64,000 nt of DNA from Armatimonadota bacterium (lineage in GTDB: Bacteria; Armatimonadota; Hebobacteria; CAIYQO01). The notes beneath the pieces are model-generated. The model had not been told where the DNA came from. It did not search any database and saw nothing but the letters and a program-made list of their open reading frames with translations. A program made the translations under genes and the position numbers. The stretch is from contig JAKPKV010000020.1 in the NCBI GenBank assembly GCA_029553475.1, forward strand, positions 21,646 through 85,645, in the 5' to 3' direction. Every line of letters begins with the position of its first letter. The stretch's first letter is position 1. Below are positions 54,755 through 64,000 of the stretch, piece after piece.

Positions 54755-57520
54755 ATGCGAACGTATCAGCACTTCATGAGGCATGTCACCCGCGTTGCGC
54801 TGGGGATCGCGCTGCTGCTCGGCGGCGTGATGCCCGGCTGGGCGCAGGGCACCATTACTCTGCCGCCGCCGCCGCCGGGCGGCTATATTGATCCCGCCGG
54901 TCACTACGCCTGGCAGAATCCCTCCGCGCGTGCCGCCATCGGCGCCGACACCTCGGTCAGCGGGTCCTGGTTCTTCGGCACCACCACGGGCAATCCGTTC
55001 GTGATGGATGACGATTACCTCCGGCTGGTCAGCCAGGCCGCCGCCTACCTGTATATCGCCGAGGCGGGCGAGGAGTTCGAGGTGACCGATAAGGGCGGGC
55101 GGATGCTCACCTTCCCGGCGCTCAACCCGAACCTGGAGACCGCGGGGTTCAAGTGGAGCACCAACGATAACGACTTCCCGATGGAAGTCACCTTCCAGAT
55201 GCGCCTGGTGCGGGACGTGCTGAAGTGGGAGTATCGCATCAAAAATACTGCCGCCTACACGCGCCGCGTCGGCTTCCGGGTGCTGGAAAACATCATGTTC
55301 CCGCCGAACGAACCGTTGCCGACGGCCACCGGCGGCAGCGGCACGGCGCAGCGCAATATCGTCTCGGAATCGCCCTACTATTTCCCGCAGGGGCAATTCA
55401 CCAATGTCTCGGTCGAGTATCGCGGCAATGCCGTGCCCGACGAGTGGTTCGTGCGCTATCCGGACGTGCCCGACGTGGATATCGGCTATCGTTCCTACTG
55501 GAAAGGGCGCCAGCCGCTGCGCGACACGGTCACCCGCCCGTCGCGCTTCGTCATCGCCAACTGGGACGACCTGGATGATTACTCCTGGGACAAGATCCTC
55601 GAAGCGGAGTTGCCGGAGAACGCCGGCGAAGATCCTCCGCTGGATTTCGGCGAATACCTGGGGTTCAATTCGGGCGTCGGCCTGTATTACCCGATCCTCA
55701 GCCTGGCGCCGAATCAAACGCGCGTCATCACCGGCGAGATCCAGTTCAACTGGGCGCAGGTGTCCACCATCGGGCACTACGCGCTGGCCGCGTATGGGCC
55801 TGAGTGGATCGGATACCGCGAAGGCGACGATCTCACCACGCCGCTCGAGGTAGAAAACGGCTACTTCTCCCCCAGCTATGTGGATATCAATGCCTGGGTG
55901 TGCAATTCCTCGCTCATTGACGATCCGAACGTCAGTGTGACGATCAATCCGGGGGAGGGCTTGGCGCTCGCGCCGGGACAGAACCTGAGTTATAACAACT
56001 TCACCCTCCGCGGCATGCAGGATTACCTGGTGCGCCGCACCGCGCAGGACCAGTACAGTTGGCGGCTGGTGCCGACGAAGACGGCATCGGGCCTGATTCC
56101 CGTGCGCATCACCGCGACGTTCTCGCTGGGGGGCAGCCTGACCACGGTGATCTACGTGAACGTGCCGGCGCTGCCGAAGCGCACCTTCGCGCCGGCCACC
56201 TATCTCATCGGCTTCCCCTTCGTGTTGGACACAGACCCCTATGACGGGGTGAATACCGCGAACGCGCGCGTCGCGCTCGGCCTGGGTCCCAATGTCCAGC
56301 TCGCCTGGTATGACCCGGCCATCAAGGATTACCGCCACGCCGCCAGCGACGACATTACGCTGGAGCCGGGCCGCGGCTACTGGCTGCGGCTGACGAATAC
56401 CACCACGCTGTCGCTGGCGGGCACGCAGCAGGTGAATCAGCGCGAACGCTACCTGGTGACGCTGGGCAAAGGGTGGAACGCCATCAGCCCGCCGTTCCAA
56501 TACGCGATAGAGTGGGGGAAGTGCCGGGTGATCGTCGCCGGCTCGGAATACAGCTTCACCGAGGCGGTGCAGCTCGGGTTTATTCAACCGGAAATCTGGG
56601 CGTGGAATCCGCTCCATAACGTGTATGACCCGCCGACGAATCCGTATCCGTCGAACGCGGCGCAGACGGAGTTGAAGCCCTATCAGGGGTACTGGATCTA
56701 TACCAGCCGCCCGCTCAGCCTGGCCTATATGCCGGAAACGACGCTGGCGGTGATGAACCCGAATCTGCCGGGCGCGCGCAGCAGCCGCGCCGCCGGCACG
56801 CCCGATCGCTGGCAGGTCAACCTGGTGGTGCAGGCGGGCGAGGCCAAGGATACCGTGAATATCTTCGGCGTGTGCCCGGATGATGGGACGACGCGCGCCA
56901 TGCTGGAGCCGCCGATCAGCCCGCTGGGCCTGTCCGCCTTTTTCGTGCCGGCGGACGCCACGCGCGCGGCCGGCAATTGCGCCATGCTGTTGCAGGCGCC
57001 CGGCGGCGAGCGCACGTGGACCTTTGCCGTCCAGTGCACCCGGCCCAACACCGAGGTGGCGCTGCGCTGGCCCGACCTGACGAATTTGCCGGCCGGCGTG
57101 CCGGTGCTGCTCATTGACGACGACACCGGCGCCCGGGTTGCATTGCGTACGGCAAGCGGTTATGGGTATAATAGCGGACAGGGAGGCACGCGCCGCTTCA
57201 CCATTCGTGCGGGCGGCGTGCTGGCGAGCCTCCGATTTACCCAGGTGCAGCTCGCGGCGGGACGCCGGACGGAAGGCGCGGCGGTGAGTTTCGTGCTCAC
57301 CCAACCAGCCACCGTCACCGTCAAATGGCGGACGCCGACCGGGCGCCTGGTCCGAACGCTATCCCCCGGGCGTTCGAGCGGCGATGTCACCACCCTGACC
57401 TGGGATGGACGTGACCGCCAGGGACGCCGCCTGCCACAGGGCCTGTATCTTTGCGAGCTGTACGCGGAGACGGCCGACGGGCAGCGGGCCCGGGCCACCC
57501 TGACAGTCCCGGTGAAATAA
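54755..57520 (+). CDS. exported protein of unknown fold with shared FlgD-like C-terminal block
   Basis: 921 residues. The signal peptide ends MPGWAQ/G and is followed by a Pro run. Residues 60-460 form one beta-rich region not assigned to a family (WFFGTTTGNPFVMDDDYLRL, LKWEYRIKNTAAYTRRVGFRV, RYPDVPDVDIGYRSYW). They read like a carbohydrate-active or adhesin sandwich. The last 440 residues repeat the block of the two relatives: YLIGFPFVLD, GRGYWLRLTN, GWNAISPPFQY, GYWIYTS, and a FlgD-like Ig (VKWRTPTGRLVRTLSPG). GTGGAGGGAA precedes the ATG, 33 nt after the protease stop, so the genes are co-transcribed. Confidence 0.78.
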   Translation: MRTYQHFMRHVTRVALGIALLLGGVMPGWAQGTITLPPPPPGGYIDPAGHYAWQNPSARAAIGADTSVSGSWFFGTTTGNPFVMDDDYLRLVSQAAAYLYIAEAGEEFEVTDKGGRMLTFPALNPNLETAGFKWSTNDNDFPMEVTFQMRLVRDVLKWEYRIKNTAAYTRRVGFRVLENIMFPPNEPLPTATGGSGTAQRNIVSESPYYFPQGQFTNVSVEYRGNAVPDEWFVRYPDVPDVDIGYRSYWKGRQPLRDTVTRPSRFVIANWDDLDDYSWDKILEAELPENAGEDPPLDFGEYLGFNSGVGLYYPILSLAPNQTRVITGEIQFNWAQVSTIGHYALAAYGPEWIGYREGDDLTTPLEVENGYFSPSYVDINAWVCNSSLIDDPNVSVTINPGEGLALAPGQNLSYNNFTLRGMQDYLVRRTAQDQYSWRLVPTKTASGLIPVRITATFSLGGSLTTVIYVNVPALPKRTFAPATYLIGFPFVLDTDPYDGVNTANARVALGLGPNVQLAWYDPAIKDYRHAASDDITLEPGRGYWLRLTNTTTLSLAGTQQVNQRERYLVTLGKGWNAISPPFQYAIEWGKCRVIVAGSEYSFTEAVQLGFIQPEIWAWNPLHNVYDPPTNPYPSNAAQTELKPYQGYWIYTSRPLSLAYMPETTLAVMNPNLPGARSSRAAGTPDRWQVNLVVQAGEAKDTVNIFGVCPDDGTTRAMLEPPISPLGLSAFFVPADATRAAGNCAMLLQAPGGERTWTFAVQCTRPNTEVALRWPDLTNLPAGVPVLLIDDDTGARVALRTASGYGYNSGQGGTRRFTIRAGGVLASLRFTQVQLAAGRRTEGAAVSFVLTQPATVTVKWRTPTGRLVRTLSPGRSSGDVTTLTWDGRDRQGRRLPQGLYLCELYAETADGQRARATLTVPVK

Positions 57521-57601
57521 CCTGATGCCGACATGATGCGGACACGCGTTGCAGCAGTTCGTGCGCCCGCGCGGGCGCGAGTTACAAAGGAGCGGTTCAC
57601 C

Positions 57602-60600
57602 ATGAAGAAGTTCGTACGGGGACTTTACGGTCGCGTGATGGGCATCCTGCTCGTCGCTCTCATGCTGGTCCCAAGTACCCTGTCGCTGCCGACCATCGCT
57701 CAGGCGGCGGGCGGCGGGCGCCAGAACATCATTCTCCTGCCGTTGCATACCGCGGACGATGACGCTCCCTTCGATCTGGCCGGGCGTATCAGCCGTGAGC
57801 TGCAAGTCATGCTGGGCGGACAGGTCGGCGTGGAGGTGAACGAGCTCACGCGCAACTCCTTGCTGCTCACGCGCGAGAGCAAGACCATGGAGGAAACGAA
57901 GTTCGCCGAACTGATGGCGAGCTACGATAGGGCCAGTGATCCCAAGCTCCGCATGGATGCGCGCGTCGCGGCGTCCGGCGTCCTGGTGGAAGGCCTGGGC
58001 GTAGATGCCGTCGTCTTCGGGGTGCTCGATCAATACGAGTTCACCGCCCGGCCTGACCCCCGACGCGCGTATATCCACCTGACGGCCGTCAAAGTGACGA
58101 AGGAAGCCAACGCTCCGGCTTACGCGTCGCCCTTTGAGGTCATCGGGAAAAGCCGCGTCCTGCCCGACAATGGGGGCTCGCAACTCAGCCACGACGCCGA
58201 AGCCATCGCGAATATCGCCCGCAATCTCGCCGCCCAGTTGACCGGCGGCAAGCAGGTGACGACGTCCGATCCCGTGCGGCCGCCGAAGGCGCCGAAAGTC
58301 GGCAAACAGCCGGTCGCGCCGGATGAGGACGAGGTCGAGAAGCCCAGAGGCAAATTCAACATCGTGTACGGTATTCTCGCCATCGGCGTCCTTGCCGCCC
58401 TCGCCGGCGGTGGCGGGGGTGGCGGGGGCGGCGCGGTGCCGCCGCCGCCAGCCGTGCCCGGACTCGCCTTTGCCGCGCCGACCGCCGCCGGCGTGGAATT
58501 TCAGTTGGTCAAGCCGGAGAAGTTCGATCAACTGATCAGCTTCCGCATCCAGCGCGCCGACCGCGGCGTGGCCGGCACGCGCGCGGCCGGCGCGCGCGCG
58601 GCCACGGACGTCGTCGCCACGGTGCCGAAAGCCCAGTTGGTCCAGCATAATAATTTCATCTATTTCTCCGATGGTCCGCTCTCCACGCACCCGCCGACCA
58701 TCGGCTATCTGTACGAATACACGCTCGTGGCCGTGTATAGCGACGGGTCCACGGAGACGTTCACGGTCGTCAACCTGAGCAACCGCAATACCACCACGGT
58801 CGGCCCGGGCGTGCCGCCCCCGGTGCAGAGTGTCTCCGCGCGAGTCATTACCGGCAGCATCGTCGAGATCAGTTGGGAACTTGGTTCGACGCTGCCGGCC
58901 TTCGTGACCGGCTTCGTGATCGAGCGCAAACTCGCCAATGAGCCCCCCAGCGCCTGGATGGTGGATGGCGCGGTCGCGCCGGCCAGCGCGCGCTCCGCGC
59001 AGCGCACGGTCCCCGCCGCCGGGGAATATATGTACCGCGTCTACGCGAAATCAACCAGCGGGTTCATCCATCCCACGCAGGTGACGGGTTCCGTCACCGT
59101 CATCACCGGCAAACCGCAAGGTCCGGCCTCGGTCACCGTGACCGAAGTGCCGCGCCCGGATGCCCGCGGCAGCGTCGGGCTGCGCGTGGAGTGGCCCGTG
59201 CCGACCGACACGTTCGTGGATGGGTACGAGCTCTATCGCGTCAGGCAGACGAAGAGCAGTTTCGCGAGCAGCATCACCGGTGGGGCGCGCAAGCTGCCGC
59301 CGGCGCCGGATGACCGCCGTTCGCCGGGGCGCCAGGGCGGCCGCGGTTCCGTGCGCGACCCACGCCAAATGGGCAGCCGCGCGGATGGCTGGGAATTGCT
59401 GAAGAAGATCACCACGCGCCAGGACACGAGCTACCAGGATAACGACGTGACGGACCGGATGGGCTACACCTATCGCGTCGTCGCGTTGGCGGGTGCGGCG
59501 CTGGCGCAGCCCTTCAAAGCCGATCCGGTGGAGAGCAGCCAGTTCTGGGTGGACCTGGATCCGGGCGACGTGACGACGCTGGACGTGGCGAATACCCGGG
59601 GCAACGTCAACTTGGCCTGGCAGGCGCCGACGAAGAACGCCGACGGCCTCACCGAGCTGCTCGATGGCCAGGCGTTTGAAATCTGGCGCAGCGCCTCGCT
59701 GGCGGCGGGCACGACCACCGTCACCCGCGCCGTCTTGGAAGAAAAGTTCCAGAAGATCAAGACGGTGGCGTGGAGCATCAACAACACCTATCGCGACGTG
59801 GAGGCCCCGCTGCGCCAGGCGGTGATGTATGCCATCGTGCCCGTTGATGCCGCGAATCAATATGCGCCCGGCGATTACCAGGTCAAAGGGCTCACGCCGC
59901 TGCCCGATATCGCGGACGTGACGATCGCGCCGGCAGAGCTGACCGTGACGCTCGGCGCGCCGGTCGAAATGCTCACCATCACCGCGGTGGGCACGGACAG
60001 CCTGCCGGTGCCCAATGTCGTGCTGGTGGCCAGTTGTCAGACCGGCCTGCTGTCGAAATCGGCGGATGGCGTGGGCGCGGCGAACTCGCAGCAGCTCACC
60101 ACCGGCGCCGACGGCAAAGCGGTGGTCTACTGGAAGTCGCAGATCGTCGGTGAGGACTACATCACCGTCAACGTGATGTTCGACGGCAAGGCGGCGGGCA
60201 TCTCCAGCCAGACGCATATCATCATCAATCCGGCCATCGCCGAGTCGCTCGCGCTGACGCTGGCGGATGAGGAAGTGGTCGCGGTGGATGCGGTGGCGCC
60301 GCACACCAGTCTCGACCCCACGAAAAAAGCGCAGACGACGGCCAAGGTGAAGCTCACGGACAACAAGGGCGTGCCGGTGCCGAACAAGAAGATCATCTTC
60401 GCCTGCACCGACCCGAACGTCCTGTTCCTCGACGCCACGGGGCTGGCCACGAATTTCGCCATCACCGACCAGAATGGCGAGGCGACCCTCACCGTGCGCG
60501 CCGGGTATAAGGTGAGCACGGTCACGGTCGTCGCCTTCTTCGGCACGCTGATGAAAGAGGCCACGCTGCGCATCGGACCGGGCCAACCGGCGAAGATGCG

Positions 60601-63600
60601 CATGGTGGTGCAGAATCCGCTGCTGCCGGCGCGCGCCACGGCGTCTACCGGCGGCACGGTGAAAGTGGTGGATAAGAACGACAACGTGGCGCCCAACACC
60701 GCGGTGCTGCTCACCACGAGCCACGGGACGATCAGCCCCATCGTGGGCGCCACCGACGCCAACGGGGAGTTGGCCTTCACGCTGACCGCCGCCCCGCTGC
60801 CCGCCGGCGTGCTGCAGCAGAACGTGACGGTCACCGCCGGCATCTTCAGCGTGGACCCGCCGCTCATGGCGACGCCGGTTGATCTGAGCGGCAACGCCGT
60901 GCAGGTGCGGTTCGTCGCGCTGGTGCCGAATCGCATCGAGCTGACTTCGAACGTCGCCACGCTGGTGGCCGATACCGGGTCGCAGGCGGTCATCACCGCG
61001 AAGGTGTATGATGTCTTCGGGCAACTGGTGGATGACGGCACCGAGGTGGAGTTCACCGTGGTCGGCGGCGGCGTCTTCCAGGGCACCGCGACGCAGACCG
61101 CGAAAGCGCTCACCGTGGGCGGCATCGCCACCGTGATCCTGCAGGGGACGCCGTCAAGCAGCGCGGTGACGCTGATGATCACCGCCGAAAGCGGGGCGAT
61201 CCAGCAGGCGATGTCGCTGCTGATGCAGCCGAAGGTGGATGTCATCAAGGTCCTTATCACCCCGGCGGCGACGACGCTCCTCATCACCAATAACATCGCC
61301 CAGCGCCAGACGACGCTGGACATCCTGGTGACGAATAAAGGGCTGCCCGCGCCGAACGTGACGGTGGATCTGGTCGCGTCGGACGGCGCGCTCTCCACGC
61401 TCACCGCCGTGACGGGGGCGGATGGCTACGTCCGCGGGGTCGGGTATACCGGGCCGAGCAAGGCGCAGACGGTGACGATCACCGCCCGCGCGCTGGAAGT
61501 CACCGGCGCCACCCAGATCGTCGTGCGCGGCGGCATGCCCGCGCTCATCGAGCTCTCGATGGCCGGACCGTGGACGCTGCTGCGCACGAATGGCCGCCCG
61601 GCCACCGGCGCGGATTACACGTCCGCGGTCTATGCGCGCGTGACCGATGAATATGGGAACGCGGTGCCCGACGGCACGCAGGTCTTCTTCGAGTTGATCG
61701 AGCCGAACTCCTATGAATTCGAGCCTGGGCTCGACTACCAGGGGAATCCGTATCCCGCGCCGGGAGTGCCGAAGCCGAATACCGGCACGCCATACGGCAC
61801 CATCACCCCGCTGGCGACGACTTCGAACGGCGCCTGCACCGCGACGATCTTGAGCGCCGACCGCAACACCCCGAAAGGCGGCGCGCAGATTATCGCGCGC
61901 GTCAGCCGCACCGATGGCCGCGTCATCTACGCCAGCACCTTCCGCGTGGCCGGACCGGTTGAGGTGCAGGCGCGCGTACAGATGGTGGGGGGGCCGGTGC
62001 CGGCCAACTCCGAGGTCGTGCTCGGGACGCTCGACACGATTATCGCGGGTACCTCGATCCCCATCCGCGTGAATTTGCGCGACAACCTGGGCCAGCCGTG
62101 CGCGGGCAACACCCCATATCGCATGGGCTTCGTCTTCACGGATGATGGGTCAGCGGCGCTGCCCACCGTCACCGGGCGCACGGACCAGGTCGGCGGCATA
62201 GATGCCACCGCCACCGTGACGGATCTGCGGGGGACCTACTCGCGGCCGTTCATGGTCACCTTCGAGGTGGATCAACAGTTGCAGGAGATGCCGTTGGCGA
62301 TCTCCTCTGCGCCGATCACCATCACCGCCGCGCCCGCGTCCACGATGACGCTGACGCTCGATCCGGTCGTGGATGGCACCAGCGCCACGCAGATCTACGG
62401 CTATCCGGAGCAGTCCCCCGGCTATCTGGGGCCGGATCAGATTCGCGTGATCGCCGATGATATCCGCGATAAGTACGGCAATCCGGTGCTGCCCGCCGCG
62501 ATAGACCCGCTCTCGAAAGTGGTCTTCACCGCGGGGATGGGGCGGTTCGTGCCGACGACGGCCAGCGATCAGACGGAAGAGTTGGCGCTCGTCAGCGTCA
62601 ATGTCACGACGTATGCGCAGGGCGGGCGGATTTACTCCGCCGCGACGACCTATTACCGTAGTCGCGCGCATGGCGCGGAGAAGATCACCGCCTCCACGGG
62701 CGGCACCTCGGCGCAGATCTCGATCCGCGTGATCGGCGGCGCGCGCACGCTGCGCTTCGACTCCTCCAAGCCCGCGGTGCAGATGGGCGCGGACGCCGGC
62801 ACGGAGTTCAATGAGACCACGCTGACGATTACCGCGCTGGATGCGTTCAGCAGATCCATCGCCGACAGCGACGAGGTCGGCGTCTGGCTCTCTTCCGAGC
62901 AGGGACAACTGCTCAATATGCCGGCGTTCATTGATCTCGCCGGCAGTAAGATCACCGGCACCTTCCGCGTCTACGCGAACGGCAATCCCGGACCGGGGTA
63001 CCTGGTGTATGACTGGAAGTCCGGCATCTACGGGCAGGATGATCAGAATATCTTCAACGTGGCCATCATCGGCCCGCCGGCGACCATCACCTTCCTGAAC
63101 CCGCCGACATTCATCAACAGCGCCGACACGGCGACGTTGACGGTGTCAGTGAAAGACGTCAACGGGACGAATATCCTCAAGGATGCCGTCACCGTGCAGT
63201 TTACCGTGGATAACCCCGGCTTCGTGCTGGACCCAGCGGACGGCAAGGTGAAGGTGGGCGATAACGGGCTGGCCTCGGTGAAGGTGAAGGCCGCTGATCC
63301 GGCCAAGGTGACGGACTACGACTTCATCATCTCCGCCCGCGCCGGCACGGCGACCGCCTCCACGGCGAACATCGCCTACAAGAAACCGGCCAAGGATATC
63401 AAGGTGTCCATCCAGGGGACGATGCTGCTGCCCACCGACGCGAACGTCCACTTCTGGCAGGACGGCCTGCTGGAAGAGACGACGGTGGTGGTGTCCGCCA
63501 CGGACGATGCGGGGAAGCCGGTGCCGGCGAATACGCCGCTCTCGATTCTCACGATCACCGGCGTGAACGCCACCTTCGTCAACCCGACGACGAATATGGA

Positions 63601-64000
63601 GCTGGGCACGTCGCCGAGCAACCTGCTCTTCGATGCGAACGGCACGGTGACGCTGAAGGTGCGCGGGAAAGGCGGGGCGGGCGGCAATGCCACCATCCAT
63701 GCCGAATCCGGCGCCGCGAAGGTGGATAATAAGGACCTGAACTTTGTCGGCCCGCCGGCGAAGCTCACGCTGGCGACCGCTCCCGCCAGTCCGGCGGTGG
63801 TGAATTCGCCGGTGCGCTGCGACGTGGCGGTGCTCGATGCGGCGGATACGCCGGTCTTCAATGGCTATCGCCTGACGGCGTCGGCCACCGGCACGGCGGT
63901 CGCGCTCATCAATGGCCTGGCGAGCCCGCAGCAGGTCGTCACCGAGAACGGTGCGGTGAGCTTCACCATGACTGGCACGACCGCCGGCTCGGTGACGGTG
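57602..64000 (+). CDS. giant exported Big_1-repeat protein, incomplete at window end
   Basis: 2133 codons are open to the last base, with no stop found, so the gene continues. The signal peptide ends PTIAQAAGG. Residues 40-240 resemble the N-terminal part of the CsgG-like neighbour (NIILLPLHTADDDAPFDLAGRISRELQVML, DAVVFGVLDQYEF). A hydrophobic segment runs directly into nine or more Gly (GILAIGVLAALAGG, about 255-275). Three fibronectin-like domains cover about 280-760. From about 775 onward I count some twelve bacterial Ig-like (Big_1, invasin-type) units, such as VKLTDNKGVPVPNKKIIF, AKVYDVFGQLVDDGTEVEFTV and ARVTDEYGNAVPDGTQVFF. AAAGGAG precedes the ATG. Likely a long surface fibre or adhesin. 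Confidence 0.85.
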   Translation, partial: MKKFVRGLYGRVMGILLVALMLVPSTLSLPTIAQAAGGGRQNIILLPLHTADDDAPFDLAGRISRELQVMLGGQVGVEVNELTRNSLLLTRESKTMEETKFAELMASYDRASDPKLRMDARVAASGVLVEGLGVDAVVFGVLDQYEFTARPDPRRAYIHLTAVKVTKEANAPAYASPFEVIGKSRVLPDNGGSQLSHDAEAIANIARNLAAQLTGGKQVTTSDPVRPPKAPKVGKQPVAPDEDEVEKPRGKFNIVYGILAIGVLAALAGGGGGGGGGAVPPPPAVPGLAFAAPTAAGVEFQLVKPEKFDQLISFRIQRADRGVAGTRAAGARAATDVVATVPKAQLVQHNNFIYFSDGPLSTHPPTIGYLYEYTLVAVYSDGSTETFTVVNLSNRNTTTVGPGVPPPVQSVSARVITGSIVEISWELGSTLPAFVTGFVIERKLANEPPSAWMVDGAVAPASARSAQRTVPAAGEYMYRVYAKSTSGFIHPTQVTGSVTVITGKPQGPASVTVTEVPRPDARGSVGLRVEWPVPTDTFVDGYELYRVRQTKSSFASSITGGARKLPPAPDDRRSPGRQGGRGSVRDPRQMGSRADGWELLKKITTRQDTSYQDNDVTDRMGYTYRVVALAGAALAQPFKADPVESSQFWVDLDPGDVTTLDVANTRGNVNLAWQAPTKNADGLTELLDGQAFEIWRSASLAAGTTTVTRAVLEEKFQKIKTVAWSINNTYRDVEAPLRQAVMYAIVPVDAANQYAPGDYQVKGLTPLPDIADVTIAPAELTVTLGAPVEMLTITAVGTDSLPVPNVVLVASCQTGLLSKSADGVGAANSQQLTTGADGKAVVYWKSQIVGEDYITVNVMFDGKAAGISSQTHIIINPAIAESLALTLADEEVVAVDAVAPHTSLDPTKKAQTTAKVKLTDNKGVPVPNKKIIFACTDPNVLFLDATGLATNFAITDQNGEATLTVRAGYKVSTVTVVAFFGTLMKEATLRIGPGQPAKMRMVVQNPLLPARATASTGGTVKVVDKNDNVAPNTAVLLTTSHGTISPIVGATDANGELAFTLTAAPLPAGVLQQNVTVTAGIFSVDPPLMATPVDLSGNAVQVRFVALVPNRIELTSNVATLVADTGSQAVITAKVYDVFGQLVDDGTEVEFTVVGGGVFQGTATQTAKALTVGGIATVILQGTPSSSAVTLMITAESGAIQQAMSLLMQPKVDVIKVLITPAATTLLITNNIAQRQTTLDILVTNKGLPAPNVTVDLVASDGALSTLTAVTGADGYVRGVGYTGPSKAQTVTITARALEVTGATQIVVRGGMPALIELSMAGPWTLLRTNGRPATGADYTSAVYARVTDEYGNAVPDGTQVFFELIEPNSYEFEPGLDYQGNPYPAPGVPKPNTGTPYGTITPLATTSNGACTATILSADRNTPKGGAQIIARVSRTDGRVIYASTFRVAGPVEVQARVQMVGGPVPANSEVVLGTLDTIIAGTSIPIRVNLRDNLGQPCAGNTPYRMGFVFTDDGSAALPTVTGRTDQVGGIDATATVTDLRGTYSRPFMVTFEVDQQLQEMPLAISSAPITITAAPASTMTLTLDPVVDGTSATQIYGYPEQSPGYLGPDQIRVIADDIRDKYGNPVLPAAIDPLSKVVFTAGMGRFVPTTASDQTEELALVSVNVTTYAQGGRIYSAATTYYRSRAHGAEKITASTGGTSAQISIRVIGGARTLRFDSSKPAVQMGADAGTEFNETTLTITALDAFSRSIADSDEVGVWLSSEQGQLLNMPAFIDLAGSKITGTFRVYANGNPGPGYLVYDWKSGIYGQDDQNIFNVAIIGPPATITFLNPPTFINSADTATLTVSVKDVNGTNILKDAVTVQFTVDNPGFVLDPADGKVKVGDNGLASVKVKAADPAKVTDYDFIISARAGTATASTANIAYKKPAKDIKVSIQGTMLLPTDANVHFWQDGLLEETTVVVSATDDAGKPVPANTPLSILTITGVNATFVNPTTNMELGTSPSNLLFDANGTVTLKVRGKGGAGGNATIHAESGAAKVDNKDLNFVGPPAKLTLATAPASPAVVNSPVRCDVAVLDAADTPVFNGYRLTASATGTAVALINGLASPQQVVTENGAVSFTMTGTTAGSVTV

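Noticed and set aside
52367..57304. 1645-residue open frame on the minus strand
   Set aside because: It is antisense to the M6 protease and the next exported protein, which have signal peptides and recognisable motifs. Its translation is Arg/His/Gly-rich without domains, as expected of a GC-rich shadow frame.

Overview
The window is 64 kb of GC-rich bacterial chromosome. The best guess for the organism is a member of Armatimonadota. The basis is three tandem prepilin-like proteins whose N-termini run [15 protein letters not shown] and then [11 protein letters not shown], a phrasing I associate with that phylum, together with giant Ig/FlgD-type surface proteins and many palindromic intergenic repeats. 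Taxonomy is inference, because no rRNA or tRNA gene was found.

Layout. 1-6 kb: a sugar-isomerase-like TIM barrel, a zinc-ribbon membrane protein, a secreted NTF2-like protein (minus strand), an overlapping thioesterase / cysteine-cluster pair, and a large anchored TPR-lectin protein. 6.2-10.4 kb: three consecutive prepilin-like genes behind a paired inverted operator-like repeat, interrupted by a MITE and closed by an intrinsic terminator. 10.6-14.5 kb: yjbQ (plus strand), then a minus-strand operon of HTH-TPR regulator, lipoprotein and queE, where a MITE supplies the lipoprotein N-terminus. 14.8-16.4 kb: an AT-richer foreign patch with an acetyltransferase and a frameshifted transposase remnant. 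16.5-23.2 kb: iorA, GH29 fucosidase, Gfo/Idh dehydrogenase, iorB, paaK; the aryl-pyruvate/aryl-acetate genes are split by a sugar module. 23.2-34.9 kb: a lone Eco57I-type methylase carrying an in-frame palindromic repeat, DUF547, a ferredoxin-nitroreductase fusion, a CPA2 antiporter with two RCK domains, a zinc-ribbon membrane protein, a GNAT, an SDR, accB and homoserine dehydrogenase. 35.3-43.9 kb: lipase-like hydrolase, HAD phosphatase, AAC(3)-like acetyltransferase, polA, rpsA and coaE. 44.1-64 kb: a continuous co-directional block of five very large exported proteins. These are a TolB/carboxypeptidase-regulatory protein, a CsgG-like protein, an M6 metalloprotease, a protein of unknown fold, and a Big_1-repeat giant running off the window.

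Two window-wide patterns stand out. First, promoters follow TTGCCA/TTGCCC/TTGCGC - 17 to 18 nt - TANNNT. In four genes the -10 ends only 6-7 nt before the ATG, which suggests leaderless mRNAs. Second, palindromic or MITE-like elements repeatedly begin at, or a few bases after, stop codons (near 5950, 8929, 12728, 18259, 19642, 21108 and 25083), and some contribute the stop codon or new coding sequence.

The strongest candidate for something undescribed is the 44-64 kb surface locus. Three of its proteins share a C-terminal block ending in a FlgD-like Ig fold. Two others share a CsgG-like N-terminus followed by an internal hydrophobic segment, as would fit an outer-membrane assembly device and its clients.
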